A stretch of DNA of 18,300 nt from positions 1 through 18,300 of the forward strand of contig JBDUDR010000049.1 in NCBI GenBank assembly GCA_040002845.1. Direction: 5' to 3'. A program made the translations under genes and the position numbers. Under the pieces are notes generated by a model. The model saw only the letters and a list, made by a program, of their open reading frames with translations. It searched no databases and was not told the DNA's origin. This DNA comes from JBDUDR01 sp040002845. GTDB taxonomy: Bacteria; Actinomycetota; Actinomycetes; Propionibacteriales; Nocardioidaceae. Positions 7,339 through 15,348 of the stretch are shown piece after piece; the first letter of the stretch is position 1, and the number at the start of each line of letters is the position of its first letter.

Positions 7339-8290
7339 CGCCTTCGACATCGCGCTTCGGATCCTGCTCGTACTCGCAGCGTTCTTGCTGTTGCCGCTGC
7401 TGGTCGGTCAGACCGAGCACAAGGCGATGGCGCACATGCAGAGTCGGGTCGGGCCGATGTACGCGGGCGGCTTCCACGGCTGGGCGCAGCTGGTGGCCGA
7501 CGGGGTCAAGTTCGTCCAGAAGGAGGCGGTGACTCCCGCCGGGGCCGATCAGGCGGTCTTCGCGATGGCCCCCGGAGTGGCCCTGGTGCCCTACCTGGTC
7601 GCCATGATCGCGATCCCCATCGGGCCCGGTCTGGTCGGCCAGGACCTCGACCTCGGGTTGTTCTTCGTTCTCGCCGTGATGAGCATTGGTGTGCTCGGCT
7701 CGCTGATGGCCGGCTGGTCGAGCGCCAACAAGTTCAGCCTGCTCGGCGGGTTGCGAGTGGCTGCGCAGCTGCTCGCGTACGAGCTGCCGTTCGTGCTCGC
7801 GGCCGCCAGCGTGGCGATGGCGGCCGGGACCCTCTCGCTGGTGGGGATCGTGGAGGCTTGGCGCTGGTGGTGGCTGATCTGGCAGTTGCCCGCGATGGTC
7901 GTGTTCTTCGTGGCCGGCTTGGCCGAGCTGCAGCGACCACCGTTCGACATGCCGGTCGCCGACTCCGAGCTGGTCTTCGGTCCTTACACCGAGTACGGCG
8001 GGTTGCGCTTCGCGTTGTTCCTGCTCGCCGAGTACGCCGGAATCGTCGTGCTGTCGGCGTTGACCGCTGTGTTGTTCCTCGGCGGCTGGCAGGGACCGTT
8101 CTCTGACCAGCTCGGCTGGATATGGACGCTGCTCAAGACAGGCGCAGTGGCATTTGTGGTGATCTGGCTCCGGGTGGCCTACCCTCGGCTGCGCGAGGAC
8201 CAGCTGCAGCGGCTCTCGTGGGTCGGGCTGGTGCCGCTCGTACTCCTTCAGCTCGTGCTGACGACGGTGGTTGCGGTGGTGACGGCATGA
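7331..8290 (+). CDS. nuoH: NADH-quinone oxidoreductase-like subunit H
   Basis: A 319-residue, multi-helix (about eight) membrane subunit that forms the quinone tunnel and the start of the proton path. Family segments: SRVGPMYAGGFHGWAQLVADG at 38-58 (usual PNR replaced by PMY), the loop AELQRPPFDMPVADSEL at 198-214, TEYGGLRFALFLLAEY at 220-235 and RVAYPRLREDQL at 281-292. In the loop the common FDLPEAESEL reads FDMPVADSEL, so V209 replaces a Glu and D211 another; E199 and E213 remain. The ATG at 7331 lies within the end of nuoC. The long open frame upstream of it is a shadow in nuoC. Confidence 0.94.
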   Translation: MGDAFDIALRILLVLAAFLLLPLLVGQTEHKAMAHMQSRVGPMYAGGFHGWAQLVADGVKFVQKEAVTPAGADQAVFAMAPGVALVPYLVAMIAIPIGPGLVGQDLDLGLFFVLAVMSIGVLGSLMAGWSSANKFSLLGGLRVAAQLLAYELPFVLAAASVAMAAGTLSLVGIVEAWRWWWLIWQLPAMVVFFVAGLAELQRPPFDMPVADSELVFGPYTEYGGLRFALFLLAEYAGIVVLSALTAVLFLGGWQGPFSDQLGWIWTLLKTGAVAFVVIWLRVAYPRLREDQLQRLSWVGLVPLVLLQLVLTTVVAVVTA

Positions 8291-8811
8291 GAGGGATCGG
8301 GTTGCTGCAGGGCTTGCGCGTCACCTGGCGCGCCCTCACCCGCCGTTCGGTCACCGCCCACTACCCCGATGCGATGCCGGAGCTGCCACCACGGTCGCGC
8401 GGTGTGATCGCGCTGATCGAAGAGAAATGCACGGTCTGCATGCTGTGTGCTCGCGAGTGCCCCTCCTGGTGCATCTACATCGACTCTCACAAGGAGCCAG
8501 TCCCGGCGACCGAGGAAGGGGGGCGCGAGCGCAGCCGGAACCAGCTCGACCGGTTCGCCATCGACTTCTCGCTCTGCATGTACTGCAGCATCTGCATCGA
8601 CGTCTGCCCGTTCGATGCTCTGCACTGGTCGCCGGAGTTCGAGTTCGCCGAGTTCGACATCCGGGACCTCACTCACGAGAAGGACCGCCTTCGCGAGTGG
8701 ATGTGGACCGTACCCCCGCCGCCCGGCCTCGACCCCGGCGCGGCCGAGTCGAAGGAGATCAGCACCGCGCAAAAGGCGGTCGAGCACGCTAAGGGCGAGG
8801 CAACCACGTGA
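8287..8811 (+). CDS. nuoI: NADH-quinone oxidoreductase-like subunit I, two [4Fe-4S] clusters
   Basis: A 174-residue ferredoxin-like subunit (TYKY homologue) with both cluster motifs intact: C48-x2-C51-x2-C54-x3-C58-P and C97-x2-C100-x2-C103-x3-C107-P. They form N6a and N6b, which pass electrons to N2 in NuoB. Without NuoE, F and G, NuoI is the outermost electron entry point encoded here. That is the arrangement proposed for ferredoxin-fed complex I in plastids/cyanobacteria and some archaea. About 65 residues follow the second motif, ending in a polar, charged tail. It overlaps nuoH (ATGA) and nuoJ (GTGA) by four bases each. Confidence 0.95.
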   Translation: MRGIGLLQGLRVTWRALTRRSVTAHYPDAMPELPPRSRGVIALIEEKCTVCMLCARECPSWCIYIDSHKEPVPATEEGGRERSRNQLDRFAIDFSLCMYCSICIDVCPFDALHWSPEFEFAEFDIRDLTHEKDRLREWMWTVPPPPGLDPGAAESKEISTAQKAVEHAKGEATT

Positions 8812-9362
8812 GCGCGACCTTCTGGGTGCAGCTGTTGTTCATGCTCTTCGGCCTCATCGCGCTCGGCTCCGGGCTGCTCGTGGTGACTACCAACAACCTG
8901 GTGCACTCCGCCCTGTGGCTGGTCGTCACTCTCGGGGCGCTGGCCGGCTGTTACCTGCTGTTGGCTGCCGAGTTCGTCGCCTGGGTCCAGGTGCTGATCT
9001 ACCTCGGCGCGGTCGTCGTGCTGCTGCTGTTCGCCTTGATGCTCACCCGCGCGCCGACCGGCAAGCAGCCCGACCTGACCACGTCGAATCGCTGGGTCGC
9101 GGCCGGGGTAGGGACGCTGACCGCCGTCGTCCTGGTCAGCTCCGTGGTCTCCGGTTTCCGCGATGTACGCATCGACCTCAACGACCCGCTGGTCGGCACT
9201 GCGGCAGTCACCGGCGACCTGATCTTTCGCCGCTGGGTGCTCCCTTTCGAGGCGCTGAGCGTGCTGTTGCTGGCCGCACTGGTCGGGGCCATCGCACTCT
9301 CCAGGGGAACACACGCACCGGCTGACGACGCCGCCGACCGACTGGACGAGACGACCGGATGA
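8808..9362 (+). CDS. nuoJ: NADH-quinone oxidoreductase-like subunit J
   Basis: A 184-residue membrane subunit with about five helices. The family segment around the pi-bulge helix reads WVQVLIYLGAVVVLLLFALM (59-78), matching the usual IYAGAIMVLFLF pattern. It lies between NuoA/H and NuoK in the membrane arm. The start is GTG 8808 (GTGA overlap with nuoI) and it overlaps nuoK by four bases. The C-terminal 20 residues are polar and Asp-rich. Confidence 0.92.
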   Translation: MSATFWVQLLFMLFGLIALGSGLLVVTTNNLVHSALWLVVTLGALAGCYLLLAAEFVAWVQVLIYLGAVVVLLLFALMLTRAPTGKQPDLTTSNRWVAAGVGTLTAVVLVSSVVSGFRDVRIDLNDPLVGTAAVTGDLIFRRWVLPFEALSVLLLAALVGAIALSRGTHAPADDAADRLDETTG

Positions 9363-9709
9363 TGCCGCTGTGGTGGCCGCTGGTGCTGGCCTGCCTGCTG
9401 TTCAGCCTGGGTGTGTACGGCGTGCTCGCCCGTCGCAACGCGGTCCAGGTGCTGATGGCCATCGAGCTGATGCTCAACGCGGTGAACCTCAACCTGGTGG
9501 CGTTCGACGCGTACCTGCGTGACGTCGTCCACTCCGGTCAGGTCCTGACCCTTTTCGTCATCGTGATAGCGGCAGCCGAGATCGGGCTCGGACTCGCGAT
9601 CGTGCTGCTGGTCTTCCGTACCCACGCCGGGATCGACATCGACGAGATGACCGAGCTGGCCGACCGTGACGACGTCGAGGCTGTGAAAGAGGCGGGGGCG
9701 CGCGTGTGA
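9359..9709 (+). CDS. nuoK: NADH-quinone oxidoreductase-like subunit K
   Basis: A 116-residue, three-helix subunit homologous to MrpC. Both proton-path glutamates are present: E36 in VLMAIELMLNAVNLNLVAF and E74 in VIAAAEIGLGLAI (E36 and E72 in E. coli). It has a charged extension after helix 3 (about 20 residues, many Asp/Glu). The ATG at 9359 overlaps nuoJ by four bases; the second ATG at 9362 is a possible alternative. The stop overlaps the nuoL GTG. Confidence 0.94.
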   Translation: MMPLWWPLVLACLLFSLGVYGVLARRNAVQVLMAIELMLNAVNLNLVAFDAYLRDVVHSGQVLTLFVIVIAAAEIGLGLAIVLLVFRTHAGIDIDEMTELADRDDVEAVKEAGARV

Positions 9710-11547
9710 GCGCCGCCATTGTCGTAGTACTCGCGCAGGCCATCGCCATGGTGGCCTGCTTGGCGATCGGTCACCGCTCGGAGCCGGCCGTCCGCGTGGT
9801 GGCCGCGGGTGGGGCGGCGGTCTCCTGGGTGGCCGCGCTCGCCGCCGCGGGTCCGCACGTTGGCGACGCGCTGGCCTCCGACGGCTCGTACGCCACCGTC
9901 GTGACCGGTGCCATCCCCATCGAGGTCGCGCTCCGGGTGGACGCGCTGAGCGCGGTGATGCTGGTCCTGGCGACGAGTGTCGCGCTGGCGGTGCAGATCT
10001 ACTCGGTGGCGTACCTGCACGACGACCCGCGTTACCCCTCGTACGCCTCGATCGTGTCGCTGTTCACCGCCGCGATGACGCTGGTCGTGGTGGCCGACGA
10101 CCTGTTCGTGCTCCTGGTCGGCTGGGAAGCGATGGGCATCTGCTCCTATTTCCTGATCAGCCACCACTGGGAGCTCCCTGAGGCTCGAGCGGGTGCGGTC
10201 AAGGCGTTCCTGCTGACCCGGATGGGCGACGTCGGTTTCCTGTTCGGCATCTTTACGCTGGGATCTGCCGCGGGCTCCTACCGCATCAGTGACATTGAGG
10301 CGGGCGTCGCTTCAGGTGATCTGCACGGCCACATCGTGACCGTCGGTGCTCTGCTGCTGCTCTGCGGAGTCGTCGGCAAGTCCGCACAGTTCCCGTTGCA
10401 CACCTGGCTTCCTGACGCGATGCCCGGTCCGACGCCGATCAGCGCGCTGATCCACGCGGCGACCATGGTGGCGGCGGGCGTGTTCCTGGTGGCCCGGTTG
10501 TACGCGGTCTTCAGTGCCTCGCAGGCGGCCATGACGGTGCTCGCCATCATCGCGTCGGTCACGATGCTCGGCGCGGCTTTGTTCGCGCTCGCCCAAGACG
10601 ACCTCAAGCGTGTGCTCGCCTGGTCGACCGTCAGTCAGCTGGGATACATGTTCGGCGGACTCGCCGTCGGCGGCTACACCGCCGGCATCATGCACTTGCT
10701 AACGCACGGTGCGTTCAAGGCACTGCTGTTCCTGGCTGCCGGAGTGCTGGCGCACGGCGTGGGCAGCACCTCGCTGGCGGCCATGGGCGGACTGCGGCGG
10801 CAGTTGCCTGTCACGTTCGTGACCATGACGATCGGGTTCGCGGCGCTCGCCGGGGTTGTGCCGATGGCCGGCTTCTTCACCAAGGACGCCATCTTGGGCG
10901 CCGCTCTGGACGCGGCAGAGCATGGCGGTCCGTCGGGGACCGGTTCGGCCTGGCTGGTGTTGGTCTGCGGGCTGCTCACCGTGGTCGTGACGGCTGCGTA
11001 CTCGTTCCGCGCCTGGCTGCTCGTGTTCTTCGGCAAGGGCCCGGCCGGTGTACAGGAGGGCTCCTGGCTGATGCGAGGGCCGCTGGTCGTGTTAGCGGTG
11101 CTCACCGCCGAAGGCGGCGTGGTAGTGCTGGCCCCCGGTCTGCTGGGTGAGACACCCCGTCCCGGCCTCGTCCATGCGCCGATCGCGATCCTCACCACCC
11201 TGCTCGTGCTGCTCAGCTGCGCCCTGACCTACGGCGAGTGGTGGCATCTGGAGAGCGGTGACCCGGCGGTCTCGCTCGGAAGGCTGCGTCGGCCGCTGGC
11301 CCGCGAGTTCGCGGTCGACGAGGCCTATGACATCGCGTTCGTGCGCCCCGTCGAGTCGGCGGCAGCCCTGACTGTCGACACCGATCGTGACGTGGTCGCG
11401 CCGTACGTCTTCGGCAGCGGGGCCGCCGCCATGCTGCTGGGCCGGCTGGTCAGGCTGTCCCAGACCGGCAGGGTGCAGACCTACCTGACCGTCGTGGTCC
11501 TCGGGGTGGCGGCGATCGCGGCTTCCGCTGGGGTGATGGCTTCATGA
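9706..11547 (+). CDS. nuoL: NADH-quinone oxidoreductase-like subunit L (antiporter-like)
   Basis: A 613-residue subunit, the full family length, so the lateral-helix region is included. Channel residues: E141 in LLVGWEAMGICSYFL, K225 in GVVGKSAQFPLHTWLPDAM, and the helix that includes AGFFTKDAIL for the third charged site. The C-terminal part has the usual RLSQTGRVQTYL before the last helix. It lies at the distal tip of the membrane arm and is expected to move one proton per cycle, coupled through its long amphipathic helix. Start GTG 9706, with 4-base overlaps on both sides. Confidence 0.95.
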   Translation: MSAAIVVVLAQAIAMVACLAIGHRSEPAVRVVAAGGAAVSWVAALAAAGPHVGDALASDGSYATVVTGAIPIEVALRVDALSAVMLVLATSVALAVQIYSVAYLHDDPRYPSYASIVSLFTAAMTLVVVADDLFVLLVGWEAMGICSYFLISHHWELPEARAGAVKAFLLTRMGDVGFLFGIFTLGSAAGSYRISDIEAGVASGDLHGHIVTVGALLLLCGVVGKSAQFPLHTWLPDAMPGPTPISALIHAATMVAAGVFLVARLYAVFSASQAAMTVLAIIASVTMLGAALFALAQDDLKRVLAWSTVSQLGYMFGGLAVGGYTAGIMHLLTHGAFKALLFLAAGVLAHGVGSTSLAAMGGLRRQLPVTFVTMTIGFAALAGVVPMAGFFTKDAILGAALDAAEHGGPSGTGSAWLVLVCGLLTVVVTAAYSFRAWLLVFFGKGPAGVQEGSWLMRGPLVVLAVLTAEGGVVVLAPGLLGETPRPGLVHAPIAILTTLLVLLSCALTYGEWWHLESGDPAVSLGRLRRPLAREFAVDEAYDIAFVRPVESAAALTVDTDRDVVAPYVFGSGAAAMLLGRLVRLSQTGRVQTYLTVVVLGVAAIAASAGVMAS

Positions 11548-13049
11548 CCATCCTGCTCCTCGTCGTGATCGGGGTGCCTGCCCTCGGCGCCCTGGCGCTG
11601 GCGCTGGCTCCGCGGGTCGGCGACCAGCTGGCCGCCGAGTGGGGTGTGCTGGTGTCGGCCGGGGCCCTGGCGGGGACCGTCGTGCTCGCACTCGGTTTCG
11701 ACCGTGGTGACTCGGGGCGGATGCAGTTCGTGACCGACGTGTCCTGGATCGCCCCCATCAACGTGCGGGGGCACTTCGGCATCGACGGCATCTCGTTGCC
11801 ACTCCTACTGCTGACTGCTCTTCTCTCCGTCCTCTGCTTCGTCTCGCTGCTGCGGAACGCGCCGTCCTGCGGCGGGACCCGGGGACTTGTGGTACTCCTG
11901 CTGCTGCTCGAGACCGGCGTGCTCGGGACATTCTCGGCGCTCGACCTCGTGCTGTTCTTCGTGTTCTTCGAGACCGTGCTGATCCCGATGTGGTGGGTCA
12001 TCGCCGACTGGGGAGACCCGCACGATATGCCCGGGAACCGGCGGGCGGCGACCGTCTTCCTGCTGATGACCGTGACGGGCTCGGCCGTCATGCTGGTCGG
12101 CTTCCTGCTCGTGTACGCGCACACCGGAACGTTCGACATGGTCGCGCTGGCGCAGCGAGGTGGGGCGGGCATCCCGGCGGTCACCCAGCTGGTGGCCGCG
12201 CTGGCGATCGGCCTGGGGCTGGCGGTCAAGACCCCGATGTGGCCACTTCACATCTGGCTGCCCGATGCCCATGCGAAGGCGCCGACGGTCGGGTCGGTGC
12301 TGCTCGCCGGCGTACTGCTCAAGATGGGGACGTACGGTTTCGTCCGAATCTGGCTGCCGACCGTGCCGGATGGTGTGGAGCGGTTAGCCCCGTACCTGGG
12401 TGCCTTCGGCGCGATCGCCGTGGTCTACGGCGCATTGGCCTGCCTCGCCCAGACCGACCTGAAACGGCTGATCGCGTACTCGTCGGTGGGTCACATGGGG
12501 TTCGTCTTGCTGGGAATCTCGACGCTCACGACGGCCGGCATCAACGGGGCTCTGTTCGCCAACGTGGCCCATGGACTCATCACTGGGTTGCTGTTCTTCT
12601 GTGTCGGCGGGCTCAAGGACCGCGCCGGTTCCTCCGACTTCGCGGACCTCGGCCGGGGTTTGTACGAACGCACGCCGCGGCTCGCCGGCGTCGTTGCATT
12701 CGCCTGTGTTGCCAGCCTGGGACTTCCGGGGCTGGCGGGGTTCTGGGGCGAGATGCTGTCGATGCTGGGCGCTTTCGATCCTGGCGGAGCGCTCGCGCGT
12801 GGGGCATTCGTGACCTTTATGGCCGTCGCCGGCGCGGGGACCATCCTCACGGCGGCGTACTTCCTCGGGCTGCTGCGCCGGCTGGGTCAGGGTCTGCCAA
12901 GTGGCCCTGACCTCGATGACATCAGGGTGGATGAGGTGCTGACCTGGTCGCCGCTGGTCGCGCTGACCGTGGTGTTCGGGCTCGCCCCGGGACTGGTGCT
13001 TGGCCTCACCAACCCGGCGGTGCAGGTGCTGATGGGTGGCGGTGGATGA
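11544..13049 (+). CDS. nuoM: NADH-quinone oxidoreductase-like subunit M (antiporter-like)
   Basis: A 501-residue, 14-helix family subunit. The key channel residues are present: E143 (FFVFFETVLIPMWW), K229 (AVKTPMWPLHIWLPDAHAK) and K260 (GVLLKMGTYGFVRIW), equivalent to E144, K234 and K265 of E. coli NuoM. It lies between NuoL and NuoN in the membrane arm. ATG 11544 overlaps nuoL, and the stop overlaps nuoN, by four bases each. Confidence 0.95.
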   Translation: MTILLLVVIGVPALGALALALAPRVGDQLAAEWGVLVSAGALAGTVVLALGFDRGDSGRMQFVTDVSWIAPINVRGHFGIDGISLPLLLLTALLSVLCFVSLLRNAPSCGGTRGLVVLLLLLETGVLGTFSALDLVLFFVFFETVLIPMWWVIADWGDPHDMPGNRRAATVFLLMTVTGSAVMLVGFLLVYAHTGTFDMVALAQRGGAGIPAVTQLVAALAIGLGLAVKTPMWPLHIWLPDAHAKAPTVGSVLLAGVLLKMGTYGFVRIWLPTVPDGVERLAPYLGAFGAIAVVYGALACLAQTDLKRLIAYSSVGHMGFVLLGISTLTTAGINGALFANVAHGLITGLLFFCVGGLKDRAGSSDFADLGRGLYERTPRLAGVVAFACVASLGLPGLAGFWGEMLSMLGAFDPGGALARGAFVTFMAVAGAGTILTAAYFLGLLRRLGQGLPSGPDLDDIRVDEVLTWSPLVALTVVFGLAPGLVLGLTNPAVQVLMGGGG

Positions 13050-14545
13050 CCGAGCTGCCGGTTGCCGGAACGCTGCAGTCGATCGACTGGGCCGCGATCT
13101 CGGTGCCTGTCACGTTGGCCGTCGGTGCGGTCGTGGTTCTGCTGGCCGACGCGTTCCTCGGTCCACGACGGCTGGCGGGGACGCTGACGATTGTGACCGC
13201 CATTGTCGGCGCGGGTTTCGCGCTGGGTCTCGCGAACGACCTGCAGGGGGCGGGCTCGGAGTCGTCGCGGGCGACGTTCTGCGTACCTGCGGGGCTCGAG
13301 CGGCTGACCTCGTGTTCGTACGCGGTGGACAGCGCCACCATCGCGGTGTGGACGGTGACCTTGCTCGGCGTCCTGGTGGTCGCGCTGCTCATGCTGGGGC
13401 GCGACGACCTGACTCCACCCGGGGAGTTTCACTTCCTGATGCTCTGCTCGGCCTCCGGGGCGGCCACCATCGCCGGTGCCCGGGACCTGGTGACGTTGGT
13501 GGTCGCCCTCGAGCTGGTGTCGCTGCCCGCCTTTGCGATGGTGGGGCTTCGCCGGGACAACAAGCCCGCAGCCGAGGCTGCGCTGAAGTTCTTCCTGATC
13601 TCCGTCGTGTCAACGGCGGTCATGCTGTTCGGGATCTCGCTGCTGTACGGCATCACCGGGTCGGTCTATCTCGACCAGATAGCCGTGTCGTTGAACGAGT
13701 CGAGTGTCAAGGCCGTTGTCGGCGTCGGTGTCGTGCTCACATTGGTCGGGCTGGGCTTCAAGGTGGCTGCGGTGCCGTTCCACGTCTGGGTGCCGGACAC
13801 CTATGTCGGCGCGTCGGTGCCGGTGGCGGCGTACCTCTCCGTGGTGTCCAAGGCGGCCGGGCTTGTCGGATTGATCCAGGTGCTTCGGTACGGCCTGTGG
13901 CCGTACGCCGACACCTGGGGCCCGATCCTGGCCGTGGTGGCAGCGCTGACCATGACGGTGGGAAATGTGGCTGCCCTCCGCCAGCGAGACCCGGTGCGGC
14001 TGCTCGCCTGGTCGTCGGTCGCCCAGGCGGGATACATGCTCGCCCCGCTGGCCGTACTGTCGGGGAGCAGTGTGCTCGAGTCGCGCGATGCATTCGTGGC
14101 GACGCTGGCGTACCTGCTCATCTACTCGATAGTGAACCTGTCGGCGTTCGCCGTGGTCTCGGTCGTCGGTGGCGGGCGGCGGGACACGTTGGACTCGTAC
14201 GCCGGCCTGTCCCGCCGCGAGCCGGTGGCTGCTGCGGCGCTCGCGTTCGCGCTGCTCTGTCTGGCCGGCCTGCCACCCGGCGTCGTCGGACTGTTCGCGA
14301 AACTGGTGGTGTTCCAGGCGATCGTCAACTCCGGGACCGGCTGGTTGGCCCTGGTGATGGCGGCGAACGTCGCCATCGGGCTGGCGTACTACCTGCGGTG
14401 GCTCGTGATGGTCTTCTGGCCGAGCGCCGACGTCGAGCCGACCAACCTCCCCAACGGCGCCGGGGTCGCCATCACCACGACGCTCACGCTTGCCGTTGTC
14501 TTCTCCGTCTGGCCGGCCGGGATCTTGTCCATCCTGAGCGCTTGA
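13046..14545 (+). CDS. nuoN: NADH-quinone oxidoreductase-like subunit N (antiporter-like), last gene of operon
   Basis: A 499-residue antiporter-like subunit. The channel residues are E156 (VALELVSLPAFAMVGL), K239 (GLGFKVAAVPFHVWVPDTYVG) and K269 (LSVVSKAAGLVGL). It lies next to NuoK in the membrane arm and should carry one proton path. It overlaps nuoM by four bases and ends the operon at TGA 14543-14545, a few bases before a GC-rich hairpin. No nuoD, E, F or G follows. Confidence 0.95.
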   Translation: MTELPVAGTLQSIDWAAISVPVTLAVGAVVVLLADAFLGPRRLAGTLTIVTAIVGAGFALGLANDLQGAGSESSRATFCVPAGLERLTSCSYAVDSATIAVWTVTLLGVLVVALLMLGRDDLTPPGEFHFLMLCSASGAATIAGARDLVTLVVALELVSLPAFAMVGLRRDNKPAAEAALKFFLISVVSTAVMLFGISLLYGITGSVYLDQIAVSLNESSVKAVVGVGVVLTLVGLGFKVAAVPFHVWVPDTYVGASVPVAAYLSVVSKAAGLVGLIQVLRYGLWPYADTWGPILAVVAALTMTVGNVAALRQRDPVRLLAWSSVAQAGYMLAPLAVLSGSSVLESRDAFVATLAYLLIYSIVNLSAFAVVSVVGGGRRDTLDSYAGLSRREPVAAAALAFALLCLAGLPPGVVGLFAKLVVFQAIVNSGTGWLALVMAANVAIGLAYYLRWLVMVFWPSADVEPTNLPNGAGVAITTTLTLAVVFSVWPAGILSILSA

Positions 14546-14548
14546 CCC

Positions 14549-14577
14549 CGCGGCGCCTCCGGTGTGCGGGTGCCGCG
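14549..14577 (+). terminator. Hairpin after nuoN, candidate terminator
   Basis: CGCGGCGCC and GGTGCCGCG form a 9-bp stem (one G-T pair) around an 11-base loop, starting three bases after the nuoN stop. There is no T-run after it, which is common for actinobacterial hairpin terminators. Confidence 0.5.
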
Positions 14578-14689
14578 AAGACGGTCGGCGAGTCACTGTG
14601 CGTGTCTGTTGCCGCAAGCAATCCGCGAGTGTCAGGCTGGCGGCGTGCGCACGCTTTTTGCCTGTGGGCGTGGCGGAGGAGGGGATGTC

Positions 14690-15127
14690 ATGGACCGGCC
14701 ACTCATCCGGATGAACGCCGCAGCTGCTGCCGGTTTGCTGGTCGCAGCGTTCGCACTGTCAGCCTGCACGCCGCACCGTGCCGGCAACTTTAAGATCGAC
14801 CGGATCCATTACAAGCAAGGCGCGAGGCTCAACAGCGAGGTCATCGTCATCAAGAACGTCTCGGCCCAGAAGAGGATGCTGACCCACTTCCGCATCGTCG
14901 ACTCCAACGGAGGGGCGAGCTACACGTTCCCCGCGACGGCACTCAAGCCCGGACACAGCGTCACCCTGCACACCTTCCACGGTCTCAACCGGGCGGGCCA
15001 CCGCTACTGGCGGCGAGACGTACCCGTGTGGAACGACGCCGGGGACACCGCGTGGCTGATCAACCCACGGGGTAAAAGGATCGACACCTGCCACTACGCC
15101 GGCGGTGGCATAACAGCGGACTGTTGA
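14690..15127 (+). CDS. Lipoprotein with a lamin-tail-type (LTD) domain
   Basis: A 145-residue product with a lipoprotein signal: a hydrophobic stretch and the lipobox LSAC with C26. The mature part resembles the bacterial lamin-tail domain: IHYKQGARLNSEVIVIKNVS at the start, then HFRIVDSNGGASYTFPATAL, LKPGHSVTLHTFHG and a final GDTAWLINPRGKRIDTCHY. Such domains are beta-sandwich modules on exported proteins, often nuclease-associated or envelope proteins; no catalytic residues are visible here. The start ATG 14690 follows a strong GGAGGAGG site (from 14675). ATG 14711 (M8) would still give a full signal. It is monocistronic. The exact role is unknown. Confidence 0.8.
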   Translation: MDRPLIRMNAAAAAGLLVAAFALSACTPHRAGNFKIDRIHYKQGARLNSEVIVIKNVSAQKRMLTHFRIVDSNGGASYTFPATALKPGHSVTLHTFHGLNRAGHRYWRRDVPVWNDAGDTAWLINPRGKRIDTCHYAGGGITADC

Positions 15128-15171
15128 TGGAGGGCCGCGCTGGCGTACTACCTGAGCCCGAATCCCACGGC

Positions 15172-15230
15172 CAAAATGCGACAGTAATGTGCTTCATCCG
15201 CGCTTGCGACTACCGGACTGTCACATTTTG
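15172..15230. repeat. 14-bp inverted repeat flanking 31 bp
   Basis: CAAAATGCGACAGT at 15172-15185 and ACTGTCACATTTTG at 15217-15230 are inverted copies with 13 of 14 matches. The arms carry GACAGT, the same core as the 21-bp repeats at 666 and 5446. The 31-base interior has no obvious content. It could be ends of a decayed small mobile element, a paired operator or a large-loop stem. It lies 45 bp after the lipoprotein stop. Confidence 0.55.
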
Positions 15231-15232
15231 CG

Positions 15233-15252
15233 GGCCCCACGAGTCTGGGGCC
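15233..15252. repeat. Hairpin GGCCCCA/TGGGGCC
   Basis: A perfect 7-bp stem with a 6-base loop (CGAGTC) adjoins the inverted repeat at 15172-15230. It resembles the hairpin at 5505-5527, which also follows a GACA-type repeat. It could end transcription from the lipoprotein gene, though no T-run follows. Confidence 0.4.
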
Positions 15253-15348
15253 AACGTAGTTGGGTGAAATGGCCTGAGGCCCGGTTGAAAGCCAAGAAAC
15301 TGGGGTGCCCCGTGCGGTGACTCCACCCTGTTCGCAAGGATGCGCTTC

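Noticed and set aside
13036..14793. 585-residue plus-strand ORF across nuoN
   Set aside because: Arg/Gly-rich out-of-frame shadow of nuoN.
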